Of a DNA stretch of 44,784 bases, positions 34,193 through 42,814 are shown piece after piece. The stretch's first letter is position 1. Every line of letters starts with the position of its first letter. This stretch comes from Pseudobutyrivibrio sp. (GTDB taxonomy: Bacteria; Bacillota; Clostridia; Lachnospirales; Lachnospiraceae). The notes below the pieces were generated by a model. The model was not told where the DNA came from, searched no databases, and saw only the letters and a program-made list of their open reading frames with translations. A program made the translations under genes and the position numbers. Location of the stretch: assembly GCA_024693775.1 (NCBI GenBank), contig JAILKL010000027.1:1-44784 (forward strand), given 5' to 3'.

Positions 34193-35296
34193 TTACTGAG
34201 CAATAGCATCTTCAAAGTGATCCGAGTAGGCTTTTGTGCCGTCGTGATAGACCCACATAGCCTCTAAATTGTCATGGCTATTAACAAAATCTAGTCCCTC
34301 TTCTATGGTCATGTTGTAAAGGGCTGTGGAGTAGGCATCGGCCTTTCCAGAATCATCAGTAATGATAGAAACTGCCGCGAAGGTTTCATTAGGGAAAAGT
34401 GTGTCTGGGTCGATAATATGGCAATAGGTCTTTCCGTCTACTACATAATAACGCTGGTAGTCTCCAGATGATACAACGCACTGGCCATCTTCGATGGTTA
34501 CAGTCTCAATGTATTTTTCCTCGCTATCCATGTCTGGATTTTGGATGGCAATTTTGAATGGAGTGCCATCAATACGGGTGCCAACACCGCCTACATTGCC
34601 ACCGAGGCTCATAAGGATGTTGTTCATACCCTGTTGCTTGCAATAATCCATAACACGCTGTACGGCGTAGCCTTTTCCAGTGCTTCCCACATCAAGAGAC
34701 ATCTCAGGATCAGCCAGGTAAACTGTGCCGGCCTTTTCGTCTATGATGACGTCTTCAATATTGGTATGCTCAGCTGCAGCTGTAAGCTCTTCCATGGTAG
34801 GAAGCTCTGCAGTCTCAGGGTCGTTCATGCCGTGCTCTCTATAATCGTGCCAAATTTGAAGAACTGAACCCATGGCAATGTTTACCTTGCCATCAGTTTC
34901 TTCATAAATATCTTTACTGAATTTGATAAGGTTGATAATTTCTGGATCAACCTCTACAGGTGCAACCCCTGCGTTTTCATTGATAGTGCGGATATTGTTT
35001 ATGCCATCATAATCATTGTAGATGTCATAAAGATTATTATAAAAGATCAAGCGCTCTTTTATTAAATTTGCTTGCTCTGTGAATTCGTCTTCAGTGTAGG
35101 CATAGCCTAATAATTCTGTTCTTGTGTCAAAAATATCAAAAAATGTAGCTGTATACTTTGTCATTTCGCCTGGATTTTCAGAGACGGCGCCCTCTTTTCT
35201 ATTTTGCAATTTGGAAACTAATCCAGATTGGAAAGCTATAACTATTAAGATTACTAAAACAATAATACTAAGGGCTATCGCTTTAATTTTATTCAT
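34193..35296 (-). CDS. apbE: FAD:protein FMN transferase, ApbE family
   Basis: This 367-residue protein has an N-terminal membrane anchor (hydrophobic residues 6-23) and an ApbE domain outside the membrane. FFDIFDTRTELLGYAY, the DVGSTGKGYAVQRV block and LMSLGGNVGGVGTR mark the FAD and metal site. The enzyme transfers FMN from FAD onto a serine or threonine of exported target proteins. The frame reaches 35329, but ATG at 35296 with GGTGG four bases upstream is the likely start. The gene follows a duplicated-domain lipoprotein, with a terminator hairpin between them, suggesting lower expression than its neighbour, which could be its target. Confidence 0.92.
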   Translation of the reverse strand: MNKIKAIALSIIVLVILIVIAFQSGLVSKLQNRKEGAVSENPGEMTKYTATFFDIFDTRTELLGYAYTEDEFTEQANLIKERLIFYNNLYDIYNDYDGINNIRTINENAGVAPVEVDPEIINLIKFSKDIYEETDGKVNIAMGSVLQIWHDYREHGMNDPETAELPTMEELTAAAEHTNIEDVIIDEKAGTVYLADPEMSLDVGSTGKGYAVQRVMDYCKQQGMNNILMSLGGNVGGVGTRIDGTPFKIAIQNPDMDSEEKYIETVTIEDGQCVVSSGDYQRYYVVDGKTYCHIIDPDTLFPNETFAAVSIITDDSGKADAYSTALYNMTIEEGLDFVNSHDNLEAMWVYHDGTKAYSDHFEDAIAQ

Positions 35297-35311
35297 AAAA
35301 CCACCTATAAA

Positions 35312-35344
35312 ACAAATAGGAGTGTGCACATCTGCACACCCCTA
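35312..35344 (-). terminator. terminator/attenuator between the lipoprotein and apbE
   Basis: A 12-bp stem (35317-35328 with 35333-35344, one G-T wobble, four-base loop) is followed on the minus strand by TTTGTTTT. It ends the lipoprotein transcript 18 bases after the stop codon. Only read-through would reach apbE unless apbE has its own promoter, for which there is almost no room. Confidence 0.75.
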
Positions 35345-35362
35345 ATATTAATTAAATTTAAA

Positions 35363-36463
35363 TTACTGAGCGTTTTCGCAAGCCTTTGCAGCTGCTACTA
35401 CGAAATCAGAAATATGGATTGAAACTGAAGCAGCAAGATCTGCATCTGCAGCTGCACCAGCGTCCATAGCTGTACCTGAAATCTCATCCATTGTCTTACC
35501 AACAGTGTACTCCTCAAATGAAGCAGCCTGCTCGTACCACTCCTTGCCAATAGCTGAAGCATTCTTCATGCCGTAAGCATCGCCAAGAGTCTTCTTGCTA
35601 TCTACTGTAGAGTTGAGATCTGTAGAGATAACACCAAGTGTATCGAAAGCAATCTTGCCCTGAACTACATCGATGAAATCACTAGTAACAACACCGTCAG
35701 CATCAAGTGTTACAGCTGAGATAGTTGTATCTGCCTGAGCGTTTCCGTCAGCATCCTTAGAAGCGTCTGTTGAGCTACCGATGTTTGTTGTAACACCAAG
35801 ACCAAGCTTGTCGCCTTCCTTTGCGCCACCAGCAACTGCGTTGTACATAGCGTCAGCAACAGCTGTCTGGAAACCATTTACGTGGATAGTAACTGAAGCA
35901 GCAAGATCAGCGTCAGAAGCCTTTCCTTCCTCTACTGCCATGTTGTTGATATCATCAACAGTCTTACCAACTGCCCACTCTTCGAAAGCAGCAGCCTGCT
36001 CATACCATTCCTTGCCGATTGGTGAAGCAGCCTTCATTCCGTAGTCATCGCCAAGCTCCTTCTTTGACTTGAACTCTGTATCAAGGTCTGTTGCAACCTT
36101 TCCGAGCTTATTGATCTCGATCTTTGTCTGAGCAACATCGAGAACACACTCAACAATTGCACCATTAGAATCTACTGTAACAGCGGCAATAGTTGTATCA
36201 AACTGTGCTGTACCAGCAGTATTAGCTGTAGCGCTCTTTGAATCAGCGAGTGATACGCTAGTACCAACACCTGTTAAAAGCTCTCCTTCTGCTGCTACTG
36301 GAGCTACTCTATCCTCTGCAGGAGCAGCTGCCTCTGTAGACTCTGTAGCCTCTGTTGATTCTGTTGTCTCTGTAGGAGCAGCTGTCTCTGTAGAACCACA
36401 TCCAGCAAAAACTGACATGGACATTGCAGCAACACCTAATAATGCGATTAAATTCTTTTTCAT
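35363..36463 (-). CDS. lipoprotein with two copies of one 140-residue domain
   Basis: The signal peptide ends in the lipobox FAGC, followed by a T/E/A/S-rich linker and two similar domains (about residues 63-206 and 220-361). Shared blocks are LGVGTSV-like strands, DTTIxAVT, a KELGDxYGMKxAS segment, the invariant IGKEWYEQAAxFEE, VGKTxDxI, and ADADLAASVxIHxxxF. I do not recognise a named family. The last block sits where FMN-binding domains carry their flavinylated threonine, but no clear GAT motif is present. The first methionine is doubled; ATG at 36463 is seven bases from AAAGGG and preferred over 36466. Location before apbE suggests a flavin-related surface role, by inference. Confidence 0.8.
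   Translation of the reverse strand: MKKNLIALLGVAAMSMSVFAGCGSTETAAPTETTESTEATESTEAAAPAEDRVAPVAAEGELLTGVGTSVSLADSKSATANTAGTAQFDTTIAAVTVDSNGAIVECVLDVAQTKIEINKLGKVATDLDTEFKSKKELGDDYGMKAASPIGKEWYEQAAAFEEWAVGKTVDDINNMAVEEGKASDADLAASVTIHVNGFQTAVADAMYNAVAGGAKEGDKLGLGVTTNIGSSTDASKDADGNAQADTTISAVTLDADGVVTSDFIDVVQGKIAFDTLGVISTDLNSTVDSKKTLGDAYGMKNASAIGKEWYEQAASFEEYTVGKTMDEISGTAMDAGAAADADLAASVSIHISDFVVAAAKACENAQ
35381..36277 (-). repeat. internal tandem domain duplication
   Basis: The lipoprotein gene consists of two related segments, about 35846-36277 and 35381-35806. The encoded block GKEWYEQAA is identical in both copies, and KxxLGDxYGMKxAS and DADLAASVxIH are nearly so. The nucleotide copies have diverged, so the duplication is old and kept by selection. 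Confidence 0.8.
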
Positions 36464-36509
36464 CATATAACCCTTTCTCTAATTTAACACACTTCACTAG
36501 TTTAATTAT

Positions 36510-36541
36510 GCGCAATTTTATCTTGCAATAAAGAATTGCGC
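36510..36541 (-). other. 5' leader hairpin before the duplicated-domain lipoprotein
   Basis: Eight-base arms GCGCAATT and AATTGCGC (36510-36517 and 36534-36541) lie 44 bases upstream of the lipoprotein start. A hairpin near the 5' end may protect an abundant mRNA or bind a regulator. A possible promoter (TTGCGT, 18 bases, TAAAAT) lies just upstream on the minus strand. Confidence 0.35.
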
Positions 36542-36667
36542 TCTAGTTGTTAACATTTTAACATAGGGCATACTACTCACGCAACCACTTTGTTATGAAA
36601 TTAACATTTTATTCATAATTATTACTAAAATGTAGCTTTGTATACAAGAATTTTTTGCATAAAAATA

Positions 36668-36707
36668 CCTTTATGGAAAAAGACTCTTCCGTCAATTTCC
36701 ATAAAGG
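36668..36707 (-). terminator. terminator after bioY
   Basis: Perfect 12-bp arms at 36668-36679 and 36696-36707 are followed on the minus strand by TATTTTTA. It begins 20 bases after the bioY stop codon and separates bioY from the lipoprotein gene. Confidence 0.8.
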
Positions 36708-36726
36708 CTAAATAATGGGTGCTATA

Positions 36727-37290
36727 TTACTTTATAACTGGTCGTACTCTCCGAGCCACAATAAGGCCAAGTGCAAGCTTGATCAAGTCTGGAATGATGA
36801 ATGGGAATACACACCAACCAAGAGCCGTCATAACCCCAATTGCTCCTGCATCTCTTGCATAAACCATCATGAACCATACTGTACCAAGTGCATAACATGC
36901 TGCCAAGCCAAGTACAAGCGCTATTATCTCTACAACAAGGCTCTTTTTAAAGAACTTTGTGAACAAGATATAAATGATGCCTGTAAGCAAAAATCCAACA
37001 ATGTAACCACCTGTGCTACCTAAAATAGCTCCAAGGCCGCCAGAAAATCCGGCAAACACAGGAGCGCCAACTGCTCCAAGCAAAATGTACACTAAAATCG
37101 ATACTGTGCCTCGTTTTCCCCCAAGCAATGACAAAACTGTAAACACTGCAAATGTCTGCAATGTAAAAGGAACTGCTGTAGGTATACTAATCCATGAGCA
37201 TACGGCAATAAGCGCTGTACCAAGCGCGATATACGCAATATCTAATGCATTAGAACTACCCTTTTGTGAAATCATTTCTGTTGTATCCAT
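36727..37290 (-). CDS. bioY: biotin transporter BioY (S component)
   Basis: This 187-residue, six-helix protein is the substrate-binding component of an ECF-type biotin importer. BioY features are SIPTAVPFTLQTFAVF, LLGGKRGTVSILVYILLGAVGAPVFAGFSGG, the GSTGGYIVGF motif, and FIIPDLIKLALG near the end. AAAGGAGGG lies six bases upstream of the ATG. No EcfA/EcfT genes are adjacent, so it probably shares a general energy-coupling module. A BirA-like operator covers its promoter, suggesting repression when biotin is plentiful. Confidence 0.95.
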   Translation of the reverse strand: MDTTEMISQKGSSNALDIAYIALGTALIAVCSWISIPTAVPFTLQTFAVFTVLSLLGGKRGTVSILVYILLGAVGAPVFAGFSGGLGAILGSTGGYIVGFLLTGIIYILFTKFFKKSLVVEIIALVLGLAACYALGTVWFMMVYARDAGAIGVMTALGWCVFPFIIPDLIKLALGLIVARRVRPVIK

Positions 37291-37349
37291 GGTGCCCTCC
37301 TTTAAGCCTCAATTATTAACCTCTAAAAGAGTACCATATACGACAATTT

Positions 37350-37383
37350 ATTGTCAACCATTATAATATTATAGGGTGACAAT
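37350..37383 (-). promoter_or_regulatory. BirA-like operator and bioY promoter
   Basis: ATTGTCAACC and GGGTGACAAT (37350-37359 and 37374-37383) form an inverted repeat with 14 bases between. This is similar in form to the Bacillus BirA site (TTGTTAACC, spacer, GGTTAACAA). One arm contains TTGACA (37357-37352), which with TACTCT (37333-37328), 18 bases away, could be the bioY promoter. The operator would block the -35 region. Confidence 0.6.
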
Positions 37384-37399
37384 TTGATTGTCGCCCTAT
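37371..37399 (-). terminator. stem-loop after trpG, possible weak terminator
   Basis: Thirteen-base arms (37371-37383 and 37387-37399) with one mismatch and a three-base loop lie four bases after the trpG stop. No run of Ts follows on the minus strand. The element shares one arm with the BirA-like operator, so it may serve either purpose. Confidence 0.4.
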
Positions 37400-37402
37400 T
37401 GT

Positions 37403-37969
37403 TTATGATGCAAAAAAGTTTTCTAGCATTGTGCGTCCATCTGCCGTCATTATTGATTCCGGATGAAACTGTAAACCATATACTGGTAAATCGCTATGCT
37501 TTACTGCCATGATTTCCCCATCATCTGACTTTGCAATAACCTTAAGACAATCTGGCATTGTAGTAGGATCTGCTGCCAGTGAATGATATCTGGCCACCTT
37601 TAGATTTTCTGGCAGTCCCTTAAAAATTGGAACGCCCTCCTTTAGCTGAATATCAGATTGTTTGCCGTGCATTAGTTCCTTAGCATAGGTAATTGTTGCA
37701 CCAAAGCTTTCGCAGATAGCCTGATGACCTAAGCACACACCCAGTATTGGCGTGGTTTTTGCAAAATGCTTGATAACATCCTCACAGATGCCTGCATCCT
37801 TTGGTCGTCCTGGACCAGGCGATATTACAATATGGCTAGGTGCAAGCTTTTCTATTTCTGATATGGTAAGCTCGTCGTTTCTTACCACTAAAATATCAGG
37901 ATTTATTGATCCAATTAGCTGATATAGGTTGTAGGAGAAACTGTCGTAATTGTCCATTAGTAATATCAT
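37403..37969 (-). CDS. trpG: anthranilate synthase component II (glutaminase)
   Basis: This 188-residue class I glutamine amidotransferase supplies ammonia to TrpE. It begins MILLMDNYDSFSYNLYQLIG, with the nucleophile in GVCLGHQAICE and the His-Glu pair in GLQFHPESI. SPGPGRPKDAG is typical. The frame is open to 38029, but the ATG at 37969 overlaps the trpE stop (ATGA) and has GGGAGG six bases upstream. It could also serve p-aminobenzoate synthesis, as no pabA is seen here. Confidence 0.95.
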   Translation of the reverse strand: MILLMDNYDSFSYNLYQLIGSINPDILVVRNDELTISEIEKLAPSHIVISPGPGRPKDAGICEDVIKHFAKTTPILGVCLGHQAICESFGATITYAKELMHGKQSDIQLKEGVPIFKGLPENLKVARYHSLAADPTTMPDCLKVIAKSDDGEIMAVKHSDLPVYGLQFHPESIMTADGRTMLENFFAS

Positions 37970-39468
37970 GCTATGCCTCCCTCTGCCATTTCGACGGCCT
38001 TTACTACAGCCTTTGCTTTGTTGATGCATTCCATGGCTTCCTTTTCAGGAACAGAATCATAAACAATACCTGCTCCAGAGCGAATGCAGATGCTATCGTT
38101 TTTCTTGTACACAAGACGGATGGCGATACACACATCTAGATTTCCAGCAAAATCGATATAGCCTAGTGCTCCACCGTAAATGCCACGTTTGCTATTTTCC
38201 AGCTCCTCAATAATCTGGCAGGCTCTGAATTTTGGTGCTCCAGAAAGTGTGCCTGCTGGAAGGATAGAATCAATGGCATCCATGGCATCCTTGTTGTCAG
38301 CCAAAGTGCCTACTACTGTAGAGCCTATATGCATTACATGGGAATAACGCTCAATTTCCATGTATTTTTCTACCTCTACAGAGCCAAGCTTTGCAATTTT
38401 TCCAATATCGTTACGGCCTAAATCCACAAGCATATTGTGCTCTGCTCTCTCCTTTTCATCAGCCAAAAGCTCCTTTTCAAGAGCCTCATCCTCTGCCTCA
38501 GATGCCCCTCTTGGTCTGGTGCCTGCCAATGGGAAGGTGCTAACCTTTTTCTTTTCCACCTTTACCAAGGTTTCTGGTGATGCTCCAGCGATTTCTATAT
38601 CATCACTGGAAAAGTAAAACATATATGGAGATGGATTGCTTCCTCTAAGAAGTCTATAGGTATCAAAAAGGCTTCCCGTAGCCTTTGCTGTCAAAGGATT
38701 AGATAGCACGACCTGGAAAATGTCCCCCTCCTTTATATACTGCTTTGCCTTTTTTACCATTTCCTTAAATGAAGCCTCTGAAAACTTAGGTTTGATTTTG
38801 GTCTTCAAGGAAAGTGGCTCAAACGCCTTCTTTTCCCCCTTTAGAATTAATTTTTTCAAATCTAAAAGCTTTTCCTCAGCCTGCTTTATTTCGTTGGCCA
38901 AGGCGAAGGCCTCCTTATTTTCTGTCATGATGCCTGTGATCAAATAAATCTTTTGTCTAAAATTGTCAAAGGCAATAACATCATTAAAGAGCATCAGGTC
39001 CATATCCTTAAAATCATCTTCTCCGTGATTTTTGAGATTAAGCTTTGGCTCGCTGTATTTTATGTAATCATAGGAAAAATAGCCCACAAGACCTCCTGTA
39101 AATGTAGGCAGCTCCTTAATGATAGGGGTTTTGTAATCCTCAAGGATTTTTCTGATGACTACATTTGGATGAGCCACATGGCGCTCCTCCACCAGCCTTT
39201 TGCCAGTTTCATCATTGGTTTTTACAGATAAAAGGCCATCCTGGCAGGTGATTTCCAGGCTTGGATTGAAACCCAAAAACGAAAATCTACCCCAGGTTTC
39301 CTTTTGGCTGGCGCTCTCTAGTAAATAGCACTGTTTGCTGACATTTCGCAGGATTCGCACCACCTCAATAGGCGTCACACCATCAGAGATCATTTCTATT
39401 GCCACCGGAATTCTTTTGATTTTTTTGTCTTTTGCTAATTCAAATATTTCTTTTTCACTAGGAAACAT
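37966..39468 (-). CDS. trpE: anthranilate synthase component I
   Basis: This 500-residue chorismate-using enzyme makes anthranilate with TrpG. The N-terminal region has LLESASQKETWGRFSFLG, the LLES segment forming the tryptophan feedback site. The C-terminal chorismate domain has FQVVLSNPL, AGTRPRG, ERAEHNMLVDLGRNDIG and LPAGTLSGAPK. GAGG is six bases before the ATG. It lies second to last in the operon, overlapping trpA by 11 bases. Confidence 0.96.
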   Translation of the reverse strand: MFPSEKEIFELAKDKKIKRIPVAIEMISDGVTPIEVVRILRNVSKQCYLLESASQKETWGRFSFLGFNPSLEITCQDGLLSVKTNDETGKRLVEERHVAHPNVVIRKILEDYKTPIIKELPTFTGGLVGYFSYDYIKYSEPKLNLKNHGEDDFKDMDLMLFNDVIAFDNFRQKIYLITGIMTENKEAFALANEIKQAEEKLLDLKKLILKGEKKAFEPLSLKTKIKPKFSEASFKEMVKKAKQYIKEGDIFQVVLSNPLTAKATGSLFDTYRLLRGSNPSPYMFYFSSDDIEIAGASPETLVKVEKKKVSTFPLAGTRPRGASEAEDEALEKELLADEKERAEHNMLVDLGRNDIGKIAKLGSVEVEKYMEIERYSHVMHIGSTVVGTLADNKDAMDAIDSILPAGTLSGAPKFRACQIIEELENSKRGIYGGALGYIDFAGNLDVCIAIRLVYKKNDSICIRSGAGIVYDSVPEKEAMECINKAKAVVKAVEMAEGGIA

Positions 39469-40231
39469 AATATGCCTCTTTCATTGATTTAACGAATTTG
39501 CCTACGTGCTCTGGTGCATTTTTTCCATATTTTTCTATGACCTTTACAATCGCAGAGCCCACAATTGCTCCGTCAGCAATGTCTGCCATTTCCGCTGCCT
39601 GCTCTGGTGTGGAAATTCCAAAGCCTATCGCTGTTGGAACGTCTGTGTTTTTTCTAACTCTGTCAACTAAAGCCCTAATATTTCCATTTAGCTGAGCTCT
39701 GGTTCCTGTAACACCTAGGCTTGATACAATATAGATAAATCCGTGGGCGTCTGCAGAAATCATATCAATTCTGTCCTCTGAGGTTGGAGCAATCATGGAA
39801 ATAAACTCTACATCATACTCCATTGCCGCGTCTTCAAATTCTGCCTTTTCCTCGAAAGGAACATCTGGCAAAATGATTCCGCAGATACCTGTCTCCTTGC
39901 ATTTTTCAAAGAAACGGTCTACGCCGTAGGAAAATACCACGTTTGCATAGGTCATGAATACTAGAGGAATATTCACCTCGCTGCTAACCTCCGAAACCAT
40001 TTTAAACACATCGTCTGTAGTGATGTTGTTTGAAAGTGCTCTGATATTGGCCTCCATAATGACTGGACCCTCAGCTGTTGGATCAGAAAATGGTATGCCA
40101 AGCTCTATTAAATCTGCTCCGTTTTCTGCCATTTCCTTAATAATTTTCTTTGTGGTGTCCAAATCTGGATCTCCGCAGGTAATGAAAGGAATGAATGCTT
40201 TTTTTGTAAATGCTTCTGTGATTCTACTCAT
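39458..40231 (-). CDS. trpA: tryptophan synthase alpha subunit
   Basis: This 257-residue TIM barrel cleaves indole-3-glycerol phosphate. Catalytic glutamate and aspartate sit in [37 protein letters not shown] and [11 protein letters not shown] are standard. The frame is open to 40267, but ATG at 40231 has GGAGG six bases upstream and the family N-terminus MSRITEAF. It overlaps the trpF-trpB gene by eight bases and its product works with the TrpB half of that protein. Confidence 0.96.
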   Translation of the reverse strand: MSRITEAFTKKAFIPFITCGDPDLDTTKKIIKEMAENGADLIELGIPFSDPTAEGPVIMEANIRALSNNITTDDVFKMVSEVSSEVNIPLVFMTYANVVFSYGVDRFFEKCKETGICGIILPDVPFEEKAEFEDAAMEYDVEFISMIAPTSEDRIDMISADAHGFIYIVSSLGVTGTRAQLNGNIRALVDRVRKNTDVPTAIGFGISTPEQAAEMADIADGAIVGSAIVKVIEKYGKNAPEHVGKFVKSMKEAYYVS

Positions 40232-42017
40232 GGATGTCCTCCCCTCTATAACGGGCAATTTCTGCACAGTCCTTGTCCCCGCGGCCTGAAACAGTAACGA
40301 TAATTATCTGGTCTTTTCTCATTGTTGGAGCCAGCTTTCTAGCATAGGCAATTGCGTGGCTACTCTCGATTGCTGCAATGATGCCTTCGGTTTTGGCAAT
40401 GTACTCAAAGGCTTCTACTGCTTCCACATCTGTTACTGGCACGTATTCTGCTCTGCCGATGTCGTGCAAATATGCATGCTCTGGGCCAACGCCTGGATAA
40501 TCAAGTCCAGCTGAGATGGAATAAACAGGAGCTATCTGGCCATATTCATCCTGACAGAAATATGACTTCATGCCGTGGAAGATGCCCACCTTTCCTGTGT
40601 TTACTGTGGCAGCTGTCTCAAAGGTATCGATGCCTCTGCCGGCTGCTTCGCATCCGATTAATCTAACTCCATCATCACCAATATAGTGATAGAAGGAACC
40701 CATGGCATTGCTGCCGCCACCTACGCAGGCTATAACTGCATCAGGAAGTCTACCCTCCTTTTCCAAAATCTGCTGACGAGATTCTCTAGAAATAACAGCC
40801 TGAAAATCTCTAACTATTGTTGGAAATGGATGAGGCCCCATAACTGATCCTAGACAATAATGTGTATCATCAATTCTGGTAGTCCACTCTCTCATGCACT
40901 CTGATACTGCATCCTTTAGAGTAGCTGTACCACTGGTAACTGGCACCACATCAGCTCCTAAAAGCTTCATTCTATATACGTTAAGAGCCTGGCGCTCTGT
41001 GTCTTCCTTTCCCATGAAAACTACGCATTCCATATCAAGAAGAGCTGCTGCTGTGGCTGTAGCTACGCCATGCTGGCCTGCGCCTGTCTCTGCAATAAGT
41101 CTTGTTTTGCCCATTTTCTTTGCTAAAAGGGCCTGGCCTAAAACGTTGTTAATCTTGTGTGAGCCTGTGTGATTTAGGTCTTCTCTCTTGAGGTAAATCT
41201 TTGCGCCCCCAAGATCCTTTGTCATTTTTTCTGCGTAATATAAAAGACTAGGGCGTCCTGCATATTCATCCAAAAGCTCTTTTAATTCTCTATTAAATTC
41301 TGGGTCATCCTTGTAGTGATTGTATGCTTCCTCAAGCTCATTAACTGCATTCATTAATGTTTCAGGAATATACTGACCACCGTGAACTCCGAATCTACCT
41401 TTACTTTTTGTCACTGGCTTGTCCTCTCTTACCGCCTTTACGAACTCTCTCATTTTATGTCCATCCTTCAGCTTGTCTGTCTCGATTCCTGAGCTTACAT
41501 CTACTCCGTATGGATTTGCCACCTCAATGGCCTTGGCTACGTTTTCCTGATTTAAGCCACCAGCCAAAATAAATGGTCTGTCGATGTAAGTGAGAAGCTT
41601 CCAATCCTTTAAGGTCTCGCCCTGGCCGTTTCCTGCATCAAACATAATCATGTCTGCGCTGGATTTTTCTGCCTTAATAATCTCTTCTGTGGAATTTGCC
41701 TTGAAGGTTTTGATTACAGGAATGTTGTTGTCCATTAACTCCTTAATGTAATCCTCATCCTCATGGCCATGAAGCTGAGCCACATCAATGATATTTTCAT
41801 TGAAAAGGTCCTCTACCTCCTTTGTAGGTGCATCCACAAACACGCCTACCGCCTTTATCTCTGGATTTAGCATACTTTTTAAATGCTTTGCCTGCTGGCG
41901 GCTTACATTTCTTCTGCTCTTCTCGTAAAAAACAAAACCGATGTACTCTGGTTTTAATTCATTTGCCTGTTCAATATCTGCCTCTCTTGTAAGGCCGCAT
42001 AGCTTGATAGTAGTCAT
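40224..42017 (-). CDS. TrpF-TrpB fusion (phosphoribosylanthranilate isomerase and tryptophan synthase beta)
   Basis: Residues 1-198 are TrpF, with the catalytic cysteine in KLCGLTRE and the aspartate in [15 protein letters not shown]. Residues of about 207-597 are a full TrpB, with [16 protein letters not shown], the PLP lysine in HTGSHKINN (K288), AETGAGQHG and [10 protein letters not shown]. The junction is short ([14 protein letters not shown]). Fusing the third step to the last is uncommon; the intermediate step, TrpC, is a separate upstream gene. GGGGGA lies upstream of the ATG, which overlaps the trpC stop (TAATG). There is no sign of frameshift or error between the halves. Confidence 0.95.
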   Translation of the reverse strand: MTTIKLCGLTREADIEQANELKPEYIGFVFYEKSRRNVSRQQAKHLKSMLNPEIKAVGVFVDAPTKEVEDLFNENIIDVAQLHGHEDEDYIKELMDNNIPVIKTFKANSTEEIIKAEKSSADMIMFDAGNGQGETLKDWKLLTYIDRPFILAGGLNQENVAKAIEVANPYGVDVSSGIETDKLKDGHKMREFVKAVREDKPVTKSKGRFGVHGGQYIPETLMNAVNELEEAYNHYKDDPEFNRELKELLDEYAGRPSLLYYAEKMTKDLGGAKIYLKREDLNHTGSHKINNVLGQALLAKKMGKTRLIAETGAGQHGVATATAAALLDMECVVFMGKEDTERQALNVYRMKLLGADVVPVTSGTATLKDAVSECMREWTTRIDDTHYCLGSVMGPHPFPTIVRDFQAVISRESRQQILEKEGRLPDAVIACVGGGSNAMGSFYHYIGDDGVRLIGCEAAGRGIDTFETAATVNTGKVGIFHGMKSYFCQDEYGQIAPVYSISAGLDYPGVGPEHAYLHDIGRAEYVPVTDVEAVEAFEYIAKTEGIIAAIESSHAIAYARKLAPTMRKDQIIIVTVSGRGDKDCAEIARYRGEDIHE

Positions 42018-42814
42018 TATGCTATCCCCCTTGGTCTAATTTCCTTTAATTCTTTCATCTTGGCTTCCTTATCTTCAGCTCGCATTAAGGTTTCACCTAT
42101 TAGCACTGCATCAACTCCTGCATCTCTAAGGTCATTGATGTCGTTGGAATCCTTTATTCCGCTTTCGGATACGTAGGTGACATTTCCTGGAATAAGGTTT
42201 CTCAAGCGTTTGCTGTTGTCTGTATCCACGGAAAAATCCTTTAGATTTCTATTGTTTACTCCAATTATTCTGGCGCCGGCCCTCACGGCCTTTTCCAATT
42301 CTATTTCGTCGTGAATCTCTACCAAAGCGCTGATGCCTAATTCATCGCAAATCTTTATATAATCTGCCACCTGTCTTTCAGAAAGAATGGCACAGATTAA
42401 AAGTACTGCAGATGCTCCTAGGATTTTTGCCTCATAAATCATGTATTCATCTACCACGAAATCCTTTCGAATAATTGGTATATGTACTACGCTTGCGATT
42501 TCTTTAAGATACTGGTCATTTCCTAAAAACCACTTTGGCTCTGTCAAAACTGAGATACAATCAGCTCCGGCCGCCTCATAATCCTTTGCAATCTGCAAAT
42601 AGTCGAAATGCTCTGCTATTACCCCTTTGGAAGGAGAAGCCTTTTTGCATTCGCAGATAAAGGCTAAGTCTCCTTTCACCAAAGCTTTTTCAAACTCAAA
42701 GTTTCCTTTTGGAAGGGCTAAGGCCTCCTCCATAATCTTTTCAATGTTCTTTTCCTTCTTTGCAATTTCTACTCTTCTTTTAGCATGCTCCGCTAATTGA
42801 TCTAGAATTGTCAT
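42017..42814 (-). CDS. trpC: indole-3-glycerol phosphate synthase
   Basis: This 265-residue TIM barrel closes the indole ring. Key residues are in [64 protein letters not shown] and YVSESGI. GGGGGAG precedes the ATG by a short gap. Its start overlaps the end of trpD by 35 bases, and its stop overlaps the start of the trpF-trpB gene. Confidence 0.96.
   Translation of the reverse strand: MTILDQLAEHAKRRVEIAKKEKNIEKIMEEALALPKGNFEFEKALVKGDLAFICECKKASPSKGVIAEHFDYLQIAKDYEAAGADCISVLTEPKWFLGNDQYLKEIASVVHIPIIRKDFVVDEYMIYEAKILGASAVLLICAILSERQVADYIKICDELGISALVEIHDEIELEKAVRAGARIIGVNNRNLKDFSVDTDNSKRLRNLIPGNVTYVSESGIKDSNDINDLRDAGVDAVLIGETLMRAEDKEAKMKELKEIRPRGIA

Noticed and set aside
37371-37399. A confident intrinsic terminator for the trp operon
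   Set aside because: The stem is good but no T run follows it, and one arm is shared with the BirA-like operator, so it was kept only as a low-confidence feature.
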